Origin: Rhipidocladum racemiflorum
Lineage: Eukaryota > Streptophyta > Magnoliopsida > Poales > Poaceae
Direction: 5' to 3'
Length of the DNA: 64,000 nt
NCBI GenBank assembly: GCA_036346355.1
Contig: CM070580.1
Span: 26,393,374 to 26,457,373, forward strand
Shown: positions 33,455-45,349 of the stretch, piece by piece
How the letters are laid out: the number at the start of each line of letters is the position of its first letter
Numbering within the stretch: the stretch's first letter is position 1
The notes under the pieces: generated by a model
Databases searched by the model: none
The model's input: only the letters and a program-made list of their open reading frames with translations
Told to the model about the DNA's origin: nothing
Program-made: the position numbers and the translations under genes

Positions 33455-33713
33455 GACTATCTCCAGCAATTTCCCTTCATTCCATTCTCTTCTCTATTCC
33501 CTTCCCCATATTCATTCCCTTTATTTCCTACTATCTCCAGCAGCATCCCCTCAAAAGATTTATGAAGGGATTGGAGAGAGAATCCCTTTCTAATGGGATT
33601 CACGGTTTAAATCCCTTCCAAAGGGAATCGTGAAGGGAATCCGCTGGAGCACTTGGGATCTGTTCACGATTTGGAAGGGATTTGGAGGGGAAGAGAAGCT
33701 GCTGGAGATAGTC
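33455..33713. mobile_element. Tourist-type MITE, 259 bp
   Basis: Terminal inverted repeat GACTATCTCCAGCA, flanked by TTA on both sides (33452-33454 and 33714-33716). The interior is rich in AAGGGA/TCCCTT, as in the MITE at 5812. Non-coding. Confidence 0.9.
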
Positions 33714-33944
33714 TTACATTTCACGGCGAGCGAAAACAAATTTAAAAAACGAGAAACTCGTACCCAGCTCCGGAGCTCCTACTAGGATGGGGGGAAAACA
33801 TCGGACAGGTGATATTGTGTTAGAGCTCTTTTTATTCCTTGGTTGGAACTTAGAATCACTAGCCTTAAATAGTTTGCTGAAAATTCACACATCAGATCCT
33901 TTCCTGCAGCCTCATTTAATGTAGAGAATGGCTAAGTAACATTC

Positions 33945-34087
33945 GAGTGTTTTTTTTTTTTTTGTGAGCACTCAACTTGGAGGCCTATAAAGGGGAAGGT
34001 GGTGGAGAGAGATGGCAAATTGATTGGATCAATGGATCTAGATTCAAAGACTACAAATTTGAGTGCTCACAAACTAAAAAAACACTC
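33945..34087. mobile_element. Hairpin MITE, 143 bp
   Basis: GAGTGTTTTTTTT...TGTGAGCACTCAA at the left and TTTGAGTGCTCACAAACTAAAAAAACACTC at the right are inverted copies of about 30 bp. No clear target duplication. Non-coding. Confidence 0.65.
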
Positions 34088-34319
34088 AGGTGCTCCCTAG
34101 ACACCCCCTTTAATGTAATAGGTATAATTGATTTAACCAAGTCTAATAATTTTGTTCATTGGCCACGAGAACAGAGAATCGAGCTGTTTTTTCCAAAGGA
34201 ACAAGTTTAATGAAATACTCCCCGTCATAAATAGTTATCGTTTTGGACATTGATATCTAATTCACAATAAGGCTTTGATCACTATTTTTTATTATAATAT
34301 ATTTATAACATATCTTGTA

Positions 34320-34670
34320 CAATTAAGTTTTTGGTGCAATCATCGTGCAACTGAACTATTAAATATCATGAAAAAATTTGAAAAAAAATGTAGATGTACT
34401 CTTGATCATACTCTACCTCTGTATAAAATTGCAAGTTCAAATTCATTATATATTGAGAGTTACAAATTCTATCAAAATTCTATCAATTTTGAGCTCTTCA
34501 AATTTATCAAATTTTTCTCTTTTTTATAATTCTTAATATATAATGAATTTGAACTTGTAATTTTATACAGAGATAGAGTATGTTCAAGAGTACATCTACA
34601 AATTTTTTTCAGAATTTTTCACGATATTTGATAGTTCAGTTACACGATAATTGCACTAAAAACTTAATTG
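34320..34670. repeat. Large inverted repeat, arms about 146 bp, loop about 59 bp
   Basis: 34320-34465 and the reverse complement of 34525-34670 align almost throughout, sharing AATTAAGTTTTTGTGCAAT-type, ACTGAACTAT, GTAGATGTACTCTTGA and AAGTTCAAATTCATTATATA segments. I estimate close to 90% identity by eye. It is AT-rich and non-coding, and preceded by ACTCCCCGTCATAAATAG, reminiscent of a Stowaway end. A transcript through it would form a long hairpin. Confidence 0.8.
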
Positions 34671-35224
34671 CACAATATATGTTGACTATCATCTTCCTAG
34701 CTGCAAAACCGAGGCACTACCGTGTCAGAGTTCCTGGACCAGAGTTGGAATTTGCGTGGTTTGTAAAGGATCTTTTTGTTGAAGTATGCATGGTTCATTA
34801 AAGTATAGTTGTGCTGTTATTAGATTAAGACACTGTGGATGCGTCCTAGGAGTCTAGGATTTAGGTAGTTGTTAAGTAGCTGCTGGTCGCCTCAGGTTTG
34901 GTGGGCTCTAACCTCTAGATGCTTACCATGCATAGCTAATTATTATGTTGTTCAGTGATTTGTCAGGACATTGGATTATTTTAATCGTTGAGTAAAGGGC
35001 CATGCTTGATTTTTGTATAAGCATGCAAGTCAATAGCTCACGATTTTTTATGCTGCACCATTTTCTTTGTTTGAGTAAGTGCGGTTTATGCAGCCTCCGT
35101 CTTCCGCACGGAGGAGTAATAAATTCCTTACATTGAAAACATCTCATTTGGACTATATAAACAGATGAGGTTTTATACCAACTAAACCTGAACTTACCAG
35201 ATCGAATCAGAAGAAAATTTTTGG
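34671..35224. other. Intergenic, nothing recognised
   Basis: No domain, transposon end or RNA gene could be supported here on either strand. Confidence 0.5.
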
Positions 35225-36269
35225 TTGCGTCTTAATTGTCTCAGACCACTGGAAGCTGGTTGGGGCAGTAACACCTTATGAACAAGCAACGGAATAAGCA
35301 GATTATTAGCTGTATGGCGTAACTTAGGTAGCAATTCAGCATCATCTGCTCAAACACCGTCTTCTGATCTTCGATCTCCTTGCATTGTTCTGGCGATAAA
35401 TCGGCCATAGTCGGCGCGATTATCGCATCAGGGTTGATGTCAATGGAAACGGTGGTCTCCCCTATTAACGTCATGTTGGTTTCTTCGGGTCCCACCGGGC
35501 ATGCCAAAGATGTGTTGGCGTCGAAAAACTTGACGACGGGTCTATTGCCGCCAACACACGAGAACGCCGGGTTCAGATTTTGTGGGCGTGCCAACCGATT
35601 TGATCACGCAATCGGCAAGAGACGTATTCCCCGATGTGATCGATCAAAAGAACGATCGGGGGCCTGTCGATAGGTCGATCATAATTGGTTCGAGGCGAAC
35701 CAATACAGATCGGGAGATTTTAATAGATCTAACCAACCCTTGCGAGCCGATCAGATAGGGTAAAAACCTACTCTTCCATAAAAAGGCGATGCGCAACAAG
35801 ATCAGGAAAAAGAGCAGAGCTTGGTAGGGTGCAATGCAGCATAGACCAACAACCGGCGATGCGCAAGTCGTGTTGATCAACGTGTATTACAAGAGGAAAG
35901 ATTACAAGACTAAAAATGACTACTTCTAATGCTGAAAAGTAAAGTAATTGATTAATTGGTTGTTTGGATGTGCATCTTCTTTGATGTAGCCCGTCGTCCT
36001 CTTTATATAGTCCTCGAGCCTAACTGTATCCGCCTTGATCTCGTCATCCGCTCATACCAACTTTGAACTCTTCCTTCCATCTTGGGCATGATCGTATTTG
36101 GTTCTTGTCGTACCGGTTTCGGTCTTTCCTTCTGATCCATGGATTACCATAGGATCGTAACCTTCTAAATCATCTGTCCACCGCCCTTTGCCAGCTTGGT
36201 TCATGCCGGTCGCTTCAGACTCGTGCCAAGATCGCACCCATCTCGGTCGCTCAAATTTGGGTGCTAACA
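35225..36269 (-). mobile_element. LTR and leader fragment of a gypsy-like element
   Basis: On the minus strand an LTR starts TGTTAGCACCC at 36269 and probably ends ...GTGATCA near 35601, with TATA box GACTATATAAAG near 36007-36018. TTGGCACGCCCAC follows, typical of the leader after such LTRs. A short frame then begins (TLIGETTVSIDINPDAI) and breaks off near 35340. The downstream gag/pol and second LTR are absent, so this is a truncated copy. Confidence 0.6.
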
Positions 36270-36879
36270 GAAGTAATAAGGAAAAATAATTTACCAAGGT
36301 CCAGAAGTTCGGCGCTCCAATATTTAAGTCAGATTAAGCAGCTATGTTGGTTCGAGTTATTAAGTTGAGAAATGAGGTCAACTCATTTCGAGTCTAAATG
36401 GTGTTACGTCCAAAAATAAAAACTGTCCTTCATCCGAAATAAAAAACAGTCTTTCGCTCAAGCGAATAATCGTCCGAAATTAAAACAGTCCAATGGTCAT
36501 CAGAGGGTTCAGCCCTCCAACATAGTTCAACGTTCGAGTGCAAGCTCAGCAGAGGGTCCTGGTCTCTAGAAAGACTGAGAGTTCCAAAAGAAGGTTGTTA
36601 TTTTATGCGAGAAGAGTTAATTTAACTTTTTATTCCATTTGAATACTCTTAAGGGCGTATAAGTTTTTAGGTGTTATGACTATTTTCTTCGGTCATTCAA
36701 ATAATCTTCTCAATACAATGTTGCTGTCATTTCATCTTCTACTCATCTACCATGATTATTTCTACTGACAATGTGCAGTTACTTCTACGGAACAACTAGG
36801 GTGGCCGACGGCTATTAATTATGCGGAGCACTAAAGTTTAGTTGTGAAATCATGTGCTGAAAAATTGGCTAAGATTTGA
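36270..36879. other. Unassigned, probably old retroelement sequence
   Basis: AT-rich with repeated AAAACAGTC / TCCGAAAT motifs. No frame with a known domain and no element ends were resolved. Confidence 0.35.
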
Positions 36880-37400
36880 ACTTGAAAAATGTGTTTTGTG
36901 CATGAGTCCGACAATTTGACAAGAAATAGTGAAGTTCTCTTTTGTGCCGGACCAAACTCTCAAAAACAGTAAGTTTTGCTTTTGCGCCGGAACAAGTCTT
37001 TCTTAGTCCGTGGTGACCAAGTTTTTGAGCTGTGAAATTTGCATCTACGCCGGATCAATTTTTTTCATACACGCGCGGACCAAATAATTTGTGATCTGTC
37101 GTGAACGCATTTTTGGAGCGTCGTTTTTGCATGTACGCCGGACCAAAAATTTGGTCCGTCGTGAACGTGTTCTTCAAACATTTTTGAGCCGGACTCGATC
37201 TTCAAAAAAAACATTAAGTTTTCTATTTACGCCGGACCAAATTTCGTTTGGTTCGCCGTGAATGAGGTTTTAAACGTTTTCGAGCTGACTTGAAACCGAG
37301 CGTGGCGCATGTACGTCGGACCGAATTTTTGGTCCGGTGTGAATGGGATTTTGCGGGATTTGATTTTTTATCCGTCATGAATGATCTTTGCTCAGTTAGG
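36880..37400. repeat. Minisatellite with palindromic GGACCAAATTTGGTCC core
   Basis: Five or six decayed units of about 90-100 bp contain TTTACGCCGGACCAAAT, (G)GGTCCGTCGTGAACG and GAGCCGGACT. Several cores are palindromic (GGACCAAAAATTTGGTCC at about 37139). Non-coding; short open frames here reflect the repeat. Confidence 0.65.
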
Positions 37401-37734
37401 GTTTTGAGCAAACTTGAAATTGAGTTTTTGGTTTGACCTTGAGATTATGAAATTGGTGAGAATTTCATGATGCTTGTTTTGAAGTGGACTTTATGCAATG
37501 CTCGTGTGAGTAGTTGCATGGATTGACTTTGAGTCAAGTCGTGGACTTGTGCTCGGATTTGTTTTGTGGTTTGTTCATGTGCAGGTATAGCTCGAGGGCG
37601 AACGTGGTCGATGATGGGACCAGAACTAGGTTCATGGAGGAACTGAGGTTCGGGACTAGGTTCATGAGGAACTGAGGTCTTGGTGGTCAAGGATGTCATG
37701 CGGGACGTTCGGGCTAAGAGAATAGTGCACATGA

Positions 37735-38618
37735 AGAATGGTTAGTCACGTGAGTATGGCAGGTGGCCATGCGCGTGCAAAGTGTTAGTCACGTGAGTAT
37801 GATAGGATTGCCATACGCGTGCAAGTGTTGTAACTGGTCAGGTTAGGCTAAGTGGAGTTATGTTGGATACATACTCCTTCTAGGATTAGGAGTGGGAATC
37901 CTTCTAGGAGTAGGAATTGTATTAGGACTCTCTGTGGTTTGCTCCTTTAAATAGGAGGGGTTGTCTCCTGTTGAAGGGTATCAAACAGAGCTGAGCGCAT
38001 TGAAAGCTTAGAGCTTTGTTTTAGGGTTTGTACTCTTTTGATGGGAGTACTTTAGACAAAAGAAATAAAGATCAATTCTTCATACCCTTGCGTGCTACAG
38101 TAACCACGTTGCTACAGTATTTTCTGTTTTTATTCTTGTTTGCATGCTTGTCCTAATTTTAGATTGGTTTTTGTTCTTTGAGATTCATCTTGATTTGATC
38201 CATCAAAAACCTTTCTAGGGTATTGATCTAGTGTTCCTCAAAGTTTTTGTTGATTAATCTTTTGTTGTTCTTGATTAATCTACAAGTTTTGATTGGATTT
38301 ATTTTCGTCAAGTTTTGGAACAGCAAGCTTGTGAAGCTCATAACTTTTGATCCATATGTCCGATCGAGCTAATTCTTTTTGGGTTCAATTCGTATTGGAA
38401 TCTAGTTTCTTATGTCCAAATTTCAGATCGATCTAACAGTTAGATCTCCGGGAATTCACTTTTTACCGAACCTCTGTCATTCTGTTTTTGTCGAATACGA
38501 GACAATTATTTGGTTCTGTTTTGGGGTGAACTTTTAGTAGATTGAAAATTTGGTTTTAGCTTCCGCACAATCATTCACCCCCCCTCTGATTGCTATATTT
38601 GTTTACTTCGATTCTACA
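37735..38618 (+). mobile_element. LTR-like fragment of a copia-type element
   Basis: Features in order: a 43-bp tandem pair starting GTTAGTCACGTGAGTATG (37741-37822), TGTTGGATACATACTCC, a TTTAAATAGG TATA-like site near 37950, a polyadenylation-like AATAAAGATC near 38064, and an end ATTCACCCCCCCTCTGATTG... typical of Sirevirus-type LTRs. Exact ends and target duplication were not confirmed. No internal coding region follows. Confidence 0.5.
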
Positions 38619-38651
38619 TTAGTAATGTGCATCTTGATTGCTGCAGTCAAA

Positions 38652-39608
38652 CACTACTTGAAATCTAACTTTTACCGAGTGTGAAATGTAAGGGCCTATG
38701 GGCCGTCGGGAAAAACTAAGGTGGCCGACGGCGCTTCTTTTTTCCGACGGTAGAACAAAAACGGACGACTATTAGAAGATTTACCGATGGGGCTTACCAC
38801 AAACCGACGGTTGGTGGAAAACCCTCAATCATAGTATGAAATCACCGAGAGGGTACAACAATTACTGTGAGTGCAATGCTAACCGTCGGCTATTACAAAC
38901 AATCACCGAGTGAAAATACATTTAGTGTGTGTGTATAGGTAACACTCGGTTATTGCAATGATTTGCCAACGGGGTACAAACTTTTAGCGATGGTACAAAT
39001 CAAACACTAGGTAATGTATATATGAAAAATGTAGCTCTCATTGGAATCTACAACTTTGTAGTTGACAACTTTTCCATTTAAAGTCATATATTTGACTAAA
39101 TAATTGATAAAGCATCATGAGAACAAGAGTTAAAAGAAGTACTTTTCTTACTTCTAGCAAGAAGACAGTTGAGGTGAGTTGGTTAGGAGGGAGATGTTGT
39201 GTTCAATAGGTTGTGAGTTTGAATCCTAGGCATCATGTGTTTCTAATTTGAAAATAAAAAATGTTTAACTTAAGGGATTGTGGTGCAAACAAGTTGTGAA
39301 TCCCTAGATTTGAATTTTTTTTTACATTTTTTACACAAAAAATCCCACATATAGTTGTGAGAAATTACTGGGGGTTTCTATACCCCATTAGAAAGAAAAA
39401 ACCTCTCACCCATGTATTTACCGAGTGCTATTAAAACCCTCGTTAAACTAATAACCGATGGTACCGTCGGGAATCTCACAAATGGCCGACCATGAGTGGC
39501 CGAGGGGAAGTTACTAACGGTTTACACTCAGCCATATACATGCCCTACGGTATTTTGCAATGGCTGACATATTTTTTTCACTCGGTAAAAGTTGAAAATC
39601 TAGTAGTG
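38652..39608. mobile_element. Non-autonomous CACTA transposon, 957 bp
   Basis: Ends CACTACTTGAAATC... and, inverted, CACTACTAGATTTTC are flanked by the 3-bp repeat AAA (38649-38651 and 39609-39611). Subterminal CCGACGG / ACCGTCGG / ACCGAGTG motifs recur on both sides, as transposase-binding sites do in CACTA elements. No transposase is encoded. A tRNA-like stretch lies inside at about 39165-39240. Confidence 0.9.
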
Positions 39609-39877
39609 AAAGTACAACTCTAAAGTTTTAGGATAAAACTCAACCGTGATTTCCCCTGCATAACCAAAGTAGAAGTCCAATTAAAAGGTAAGCTATGAAC
39701 ACACTACTTCGCTTTCACATGTTAAGCGATAACATAACCACACGATGGTACTCAAATAGCTTCGCTTTCGCAGTAGTGTGGCTACTCAAATAGACGCATC
39801 GCAAAGCGTTGTTTCACGTATTCCTTCCTTCTCAACTTCCCCAAAAGTATACCATGCACTGTTGTTGGCTCACTCGA

Positions 39878-39941
39878 TGGAACTTAACTTCACGCTCACG
39901 CACACTAGTTGGAACTTAACTTCACGCTCACGCACACTAGC
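39878..39941. repeat. 32-bp direct tandem duplication
   Basis: Two copies of TGGAACTTAACTTCACGCTC plus ACGCACACTAG(T/C), adjacent and nearly identical. The surrounding 39612-40539 shows no supportable gene. Confidence 0.85.
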
Positions 39942-40539
39942 TGGAACTCCTCCCTCCTTATAAGCTCTGGCTCGAAGGCTAGCATGCGGGAATCGCTAAC
40001 CGCTAATCGCACAAATCTTTCATTAACTTCAATTAACAACAGACATGAGCGCATGCGATTTGAAATGATTCCTGCTTTGGTCACTTCATGCTTTCGGCGT
40101 AGGTCTTTTCCATTCCTCCCTTGGATCTTTGCTAGCTTTGCTCATTTCCATGCGCAACTTTTAGTCGATGGGAGCTTGGCTGGTTGCTGCGTGGGGCTTG
40201 GTCGGTGCATGGTGGGCCGCCCATCCCTTGGCCGGTTCCTGGTGAGCTGGTCAAGGTGTTGGCCGGTTCCTGGTGCGCCGGCGAAGCCTTGATCGATTCC
40301 TGGTGTACGGTTGATGCATCTCTGGTACACCAGGAACAGAAGATGACTGATTTTTTTGTAAATACGCCAAACTGTTATATCATCTTGTAAATACGAGTTA
40401 CAAATTGTATCAAATACGATTTTTTCCCGGGGAGTAGCAGTGGGCCTAGCCTACTGAGCGGTTGCCGCTCTAGATGATGCAGCGTAAAGCGAGCAGTTGG
40501 CGATGATGGAGCACAGGAGCAGGTGCCTTGGCGGACCGG

Positions 40540-41501
40540 CAGGGCCGGCCCTGGGGTGGGGCGAGCGGGGCGGCCGCCCCGGGCCCCCAATTTATCGGGA
40601 CCCCTCCGTGACTCCGTCTTAATGTGAAGACTACGCACCTACACGAGAGCCGAGAGTAATCGCTGTTGGTAATCAGTCCAAGAACTAGATGCCAGCGATA
40701 AGTTTTCTGTTCCTTGTTTGAAAAAGCTCCGACTGGACACGCTTCGGCTGAAACATTCGTGCGCAACTCTTGACTGAAACTAACTAGCAAAAGCTTCAGA
40801 CTTGAATGTTGTTTTCAAAGAAAAAACAACAATCGAACTAAAACTACAAAACAGACTTGTTTTTGCGACGTGAAAACTGCTCACGTCTTTTTTGATTTCA
40901 TTGCAATATACAGACTCAATTACAAGAGTTGGGCTGCTTCACATCAAATCAGAAATCGAAACAAAACTAGACTGGACTTCTATTTTCCATCGTGGGTACT
41001 GTAGCACATTCGAGACAGAGACCGAACAAAACACGTAGTGTCTATCTAAAAACTGAAAAACTGTGCAGTTACTGTGGAATTGTTGCTTATCGGATATTAT
41101 TTACTATGCCGGTAACTATGGCATCAGCTGAAAGAAACTTTTTCAAAATTGAAATTATTGAAAAACTATTTAAGGTCTACAATGTCTCAAGAAAGGTTAA
41201 AATGTTAAATGGTCTGGCAATTTTATATATTGAGAAGAAATTATTGGATGACATTAATGTTGAGGCCATAATTGATGATTTTGCATCTAGAAATGTTAGA
41301 AGATATTTCCTAAGATGATCTTTACAAAATGTTTAAGGTAAATAATCTCACTTTTGTACTTCCATTTATTTATTGGTAACAATTTCTATAATACATTGAA
41401 TATTGTCTTTTCAGTTGATACATGGTAATATAAAAATATTTTGATGCTTATATTATAGGGGTCTCCATTTATAATTTCGTCCCGAGCACCTAAAAACTCA
41501 G
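40540..41501 (+). mobile_element. Decayed hAT transposon with dimerisation-domain remnant
   Basis: The left end CAGGGCCGGCCCTGG is typical of hAT elements. Near-identical GCGGRCCGG occurs at both borders (40531-40539 and 41502-41510), consistent with an 8-bp target duplication. The plus-strand frame 40992-41318 contains YRILFTMPVTMASAERNFFKIE and a C-terminal stretch (NGLAILYIEKKLLDDINVEA) of the hAT dimerisation region. The catalytic core is missing, so this is an internally deleted copy. Confidence 0.72.
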
Positions 41502-41633
41502 GCGGGCCGGTCGGAGAGGAAAGAGCGCGTAGGAGGGCGAGAAGCGAGAGGTGGCGCTGGCAATGGAGCGGCGGAAGGAGAGAGCCAGAGAGGACGTGGG
41601 ATAGCGTGAGTGCAGCTGCTATGTAGTAAAAGA

Positions 41634-41866
41634 TGTTATGAGATAACCTCCTAACCGTATTCGGTTAGGAGTCTATCTCTTAATATGTGGGCGAATCCGA
41701 ACTCTCCTTGAGGGGACTGCTATATATATACCGGGTGCCTCCCATTGTATTTACACACATTGATCAATAAAGAAGAGAGAGCTCCACCCTATATCTTGTG
41801 TCTCTTGTTCTTGTGTTCTCGTTGATTGCCGGTGTTCGACGTGGGTGAACTACTCGTTTTACAACA
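41634..41866 (+). repeat. 5' LTR of the copia-type element
   Basis: TG...CA ends, an inverted-repeat segment CCTAACCG...CGGTTAGG near its start, a TATA box near 41731 and AATAAAG near 41766. Partner of 47504-47744. Confidence 0.93.
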
Positions 41867-42419
41867 CGTTATCAGCACGAGTCTCTACCGCAAGAAGTGA
41901 AGGATCGTCGACAACAACGAACGACTACTACCGGCGATTGATCGCCCGATCCGATCTGCAATCATCTCGTCATCACACCGGCATCCACTCGGATTGCCGA
42001 AAAAGTCCTACGCGACTCTATCCTACGCGATAACCAACACTTCCGGCATCAAGAAAGTAAGTCGAAAAATCCTGCAGATTGTTTCGCTAGATGTTAGATC
42101 TAATCTACTGTTAGACCCAATCTATTGTTAGATCCAATCTACTGTTAGAGATCGTTCTTGAACTGTTATTTGTTCATCAAACTGTTTTTTTTTTTAAAAA
42201 AAAAATTGGTTGGCACCGGAAGTTGCCAGATCACGGCCTGTCGCTCGTCGGTCTCTTTGCTGCAGGTGGTGTTGCATGCGAAGCACCAAGAACGAGGGGT
42301 ATTGCATACGTGCAAGATTGAAAATTATACGTGCTGCATGCTTGCAAGATTGCAAAGGTGCCAACGCACATGCATTGCTCTGTGCTTGATTAACAAAGTT
42401 AAGTGCTAAAAAGTACATA

Positions 42420-42960
42420 GTGCACGAGTCTCTACCGAATCCTCGCTGTCCGTCGGCGGAAGCGGCTCGCGGCCCGGCGAAGCATGGCTGCCGCAGCGTT
42501 CTGCCGTCGTCAGCGCTGAACGAGCGCCGCCGCGTCGGTATCTTTCTTTGCCAGCGTCGGTATCCTTTATGCCAAAGCATTGCCGCGTCGAGGATGTCGC
42601 TTCTTGGCGGCTGCATCCGGATCTGACCACCGGCATCTTTGTCTTGCCCGAGCCGGCCGATCCGTGCACTCCATCCAGTGGACATGAAGTCCAAGCATCA
42701 AGGAATTAGATCCCTGGACATGAAGTCCAAATAGCTCTTTCCTTGCGTGAAGGACAAAGTCCAGATCGTAGGACATGAAGTCCAAATAGTTTTTTCCCAT
42801 GCGTGAAGGACATGAAGTCCAAATAGCTTTTTCCCATGCGAGAAGGACAAAGTCCAGATCGTAGGACATGAAGTCCATATTTCTTCAAACACCAAGTTGG
42901 ACTTGAAGTCCTGGAACCAATCAAAAGACATGAAACATTAGAGTCCACATAATGGACATG
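42420..42960 (+). repeat. GGACATGAAGTCCA minisatellite in the copia leader
   Basis: The motif GGACATGAAGTCCA(A/T)ATAG recurs about seven times between 42680 and 42890, alternating with GGACAAAGTCCAGATCGTA and TTTTTCCCATGCG(T/A)GAA. Before it, 42420-42670 is unique GC-rich sequence. GCACGAGTCTCTACCG at 42422 repeats the sequence just after the primer site at 41876. Non-coding. Confidence 0.75.
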
Positions 42961-43770
42961 AAACCCATCGGCACTTGAAGAAAGAGCTGCATTCCAATTT
43001 GGTTCTGAAAACCGTCGGTCACGGGAGAGCAGGGGAAATTATCCCTTTGCCCTCCCCAAATTTATTTATTCTTTTTACTGTTTTCTTTGCTGAAAATTGG
43101 TTATAAAATCATAGAAAATTCTAGAAAATCTAGAAAATTTGCTAGACAATTATGAGGACATTTCGTTCATGTCTTGGATCTGGTTTTATTTTATTTAGCA
43201 TTATGTCATGTTGATATTTGCTGAGATTCATTTTTTCCTGTTGCAAAGTAATTCTGAAAATTACTTGTAAATTAGCAAAAATTATGAAAAATGCTAGGAA
43301 AATTCCAGAATTTCTCATATAATAGTTTATGAGAACCTGTGTGGTTGGGATTTGATTTCGGTAATGAATAAACGGATATGAGACAATTGGTGTCTAGGAA
43401 AACACACATGAGGCTTGGTTATTTAATTGGCGCCCGGAAACGGGAAGTGCTCCCTCCCTCATGTGAGCCCTAGGGGCATGTTGACCTGGCCATGAGTCAA
43501 ATTGACGGAGATATTCATTACTCGTTTTCGCTCCCAACCAATAAAAATTACATGAGTTGAAATTAGACTTATGCCAAGTTTAATTGATGTTGAAATTTAT
43601 TTTCTTTTATTTAGTAATGCTGAAAATTGCTAAATACTAGAAAAATTCTGGAAAAAGTATGAAAATTATCTACTGAATAGATATAGACCAAAACTTTATT
43701 GTTTAAATGAAGATGCATGCAATATAGTATTTTACCTGTAGTAAAATCTCGTATTGCTTGCATACAGGAT

Positions 43771-44900
43771 ATGTCTGATATTGCAAAAAGGGAATTTGTT
43801 GTGCTTGCCCTGGATGGCAGCAATTACCTCACCTGGGCAATGGATGCCAAAATCAACCTAACAGCTAGAGGACTTGGAGCTGCTATTGCTCGGCCTGAAG
43901 CCGGTGCATCCGATGTGCCTGAACCCTCAAAATGCGCCGCTTTACATTTCCTAAGGCACCATCTTCATTCGGACCTGAAGGCCGAATATTTGATGGAGGA
44001 GGACCCGCTGGTATTGTGGAATTCCCTGAAGGAACGCTACAACCAACAAAGATCCGTTTTGTTGCCAGAAGCACAACGGGAATGGACCCTCCTACGCTTT
44101 CAGGACTTCAAATCTGTGGCAGCTTATAATTCTGCAATGCACAAACTTGTCGCTAAATTGATCTTTTGTAACCAGAAAGTTACTGAAGCTGAGAAGATTG
44201 ACAAAACCTTGTGCACTTTCCACCCCAACATGATGATACTACAACAACAGTACCGTCATGCAAAGTACAAGAAGTACTGATCTTTTTAGTGTTATGCTAG
44301 AAGCAGAAAAACATGATTATCTCCTGATGAAGAATCATCTTGCAAATACTAATGGTAGTCAAGCGATTATGCGGAACACACGCTACCGCTCAGCAGGCTA
44401 GTAGTAGCCATGGCCGCGGAAAGGGCCAAATGTACAAGGGGAATGAATGGAAAAATGACAGAAATCAAAAGGGAAAAGGCAAATCCCAATGGAAAAGTAA
44501 AGGAAAGGGTACAGGAACCTTCCAGAAGCAAGGTCCAACCAATAAAGCACCCGACTCTCAAACATGCTTTAGGTGTGGTTGCGTTGGCCACTGGTCACGC
44601 AATTGTCGCACCCCAAAGCATTTGGCAGAACTTTACATGAAATCCATTGGGAGATTCCAGAAGAATCAAGAAAAGAAGGTTGAGGCACACTACACCGCTC
44701 TACCAGATGTTGAGCAAGACGGTGTAAAGAAAGAAGACAATGTCACTAACCCTACAACCGAGTTCAAGGAAAGCCTTTTCGGATATGGTAACTCGCCCAT
44801 GGATGAGGATGACCTCCTCGGCAGTGAGCTTATGGAACTCCAGAAAGATACCAATGTTTCCCAGAAGATGAAACATGACTTGTATGGAGATCTAGAATAG
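43771..44900 (+). pseudogene. Copia-type gag, frame-broken
   Basis: The ATG at 43771 opens a gag of the UBN2 type (LDGSNYLTWAMDAKINL, LWNSLKERYNQQRSVLLPEA). The frame breaks near 44270-44345 with stops. A second frame, up to a stop at 44900, carries a basic Lys/Gly linker and one CCHC zinc knuckle (CFRCGCVGHWSRNC, near 44566-44610). At least two frame changes separate the parts. The nucleocapsid-type zinc knuckle itself is intact. Confidence 0.82.
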
Positions 44901-45349
44901 TCTCCCTACATCCTTTTTGCTATATGTCGCATTTCCATTAGTTGAGCCTCCTTAAGAGCCTCATCAGTTTGAATAATTATGTTCATGTATGAACATTTGG
45001 TCTATGCTCCTGTTGAGCAATTATCAGTGATAATTAAATAAAGTGTTTTCCAGAATATTTTGTGCAATAAATTGTTGATTGTTATACTATGCAACCTGAA
45101 GTTGGTATTGCAATAAAAACCCAGAAATATTTAAAGATCTTGTAGATCGACTGGGTAATCTTGAGTTGAATACTATGATAAAACAATTACTAATTCTGTT
45201 GGCCATAGCATAAAGATTTCCTTAGACCTGAAGATTTCTTATCATCTAACCTGTAGATGAATCACTGAATTTTTGAAGTAAATTCGAAGTGATATCTGTG
45301 GACCTTTTCGTCCTATGTTGGAACCATGCTTCTACCTAAATTAATTGTC

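Noticed and set aside
37856..38623. Complete solo LTR with target duplication
   Set aside because: TG...CA-like ends are present but the flanking bases AGTTA and TTAGT do not match, so only a fragment is called.
39150..39250. Possible tRNA gene
   Set aside because: Only A- and B-box-like segments are visible; a cloverleaf with proper acceptor stem could not be drawn, so it is reported only as an observation within the CACTA element.
42194..42948. Minus-strand frames with GLHVLRSGLCPSRM repeats
   Set aside because: Translation of the GGACATGAAGTCCA minisatellite; antisense to the retroelement.
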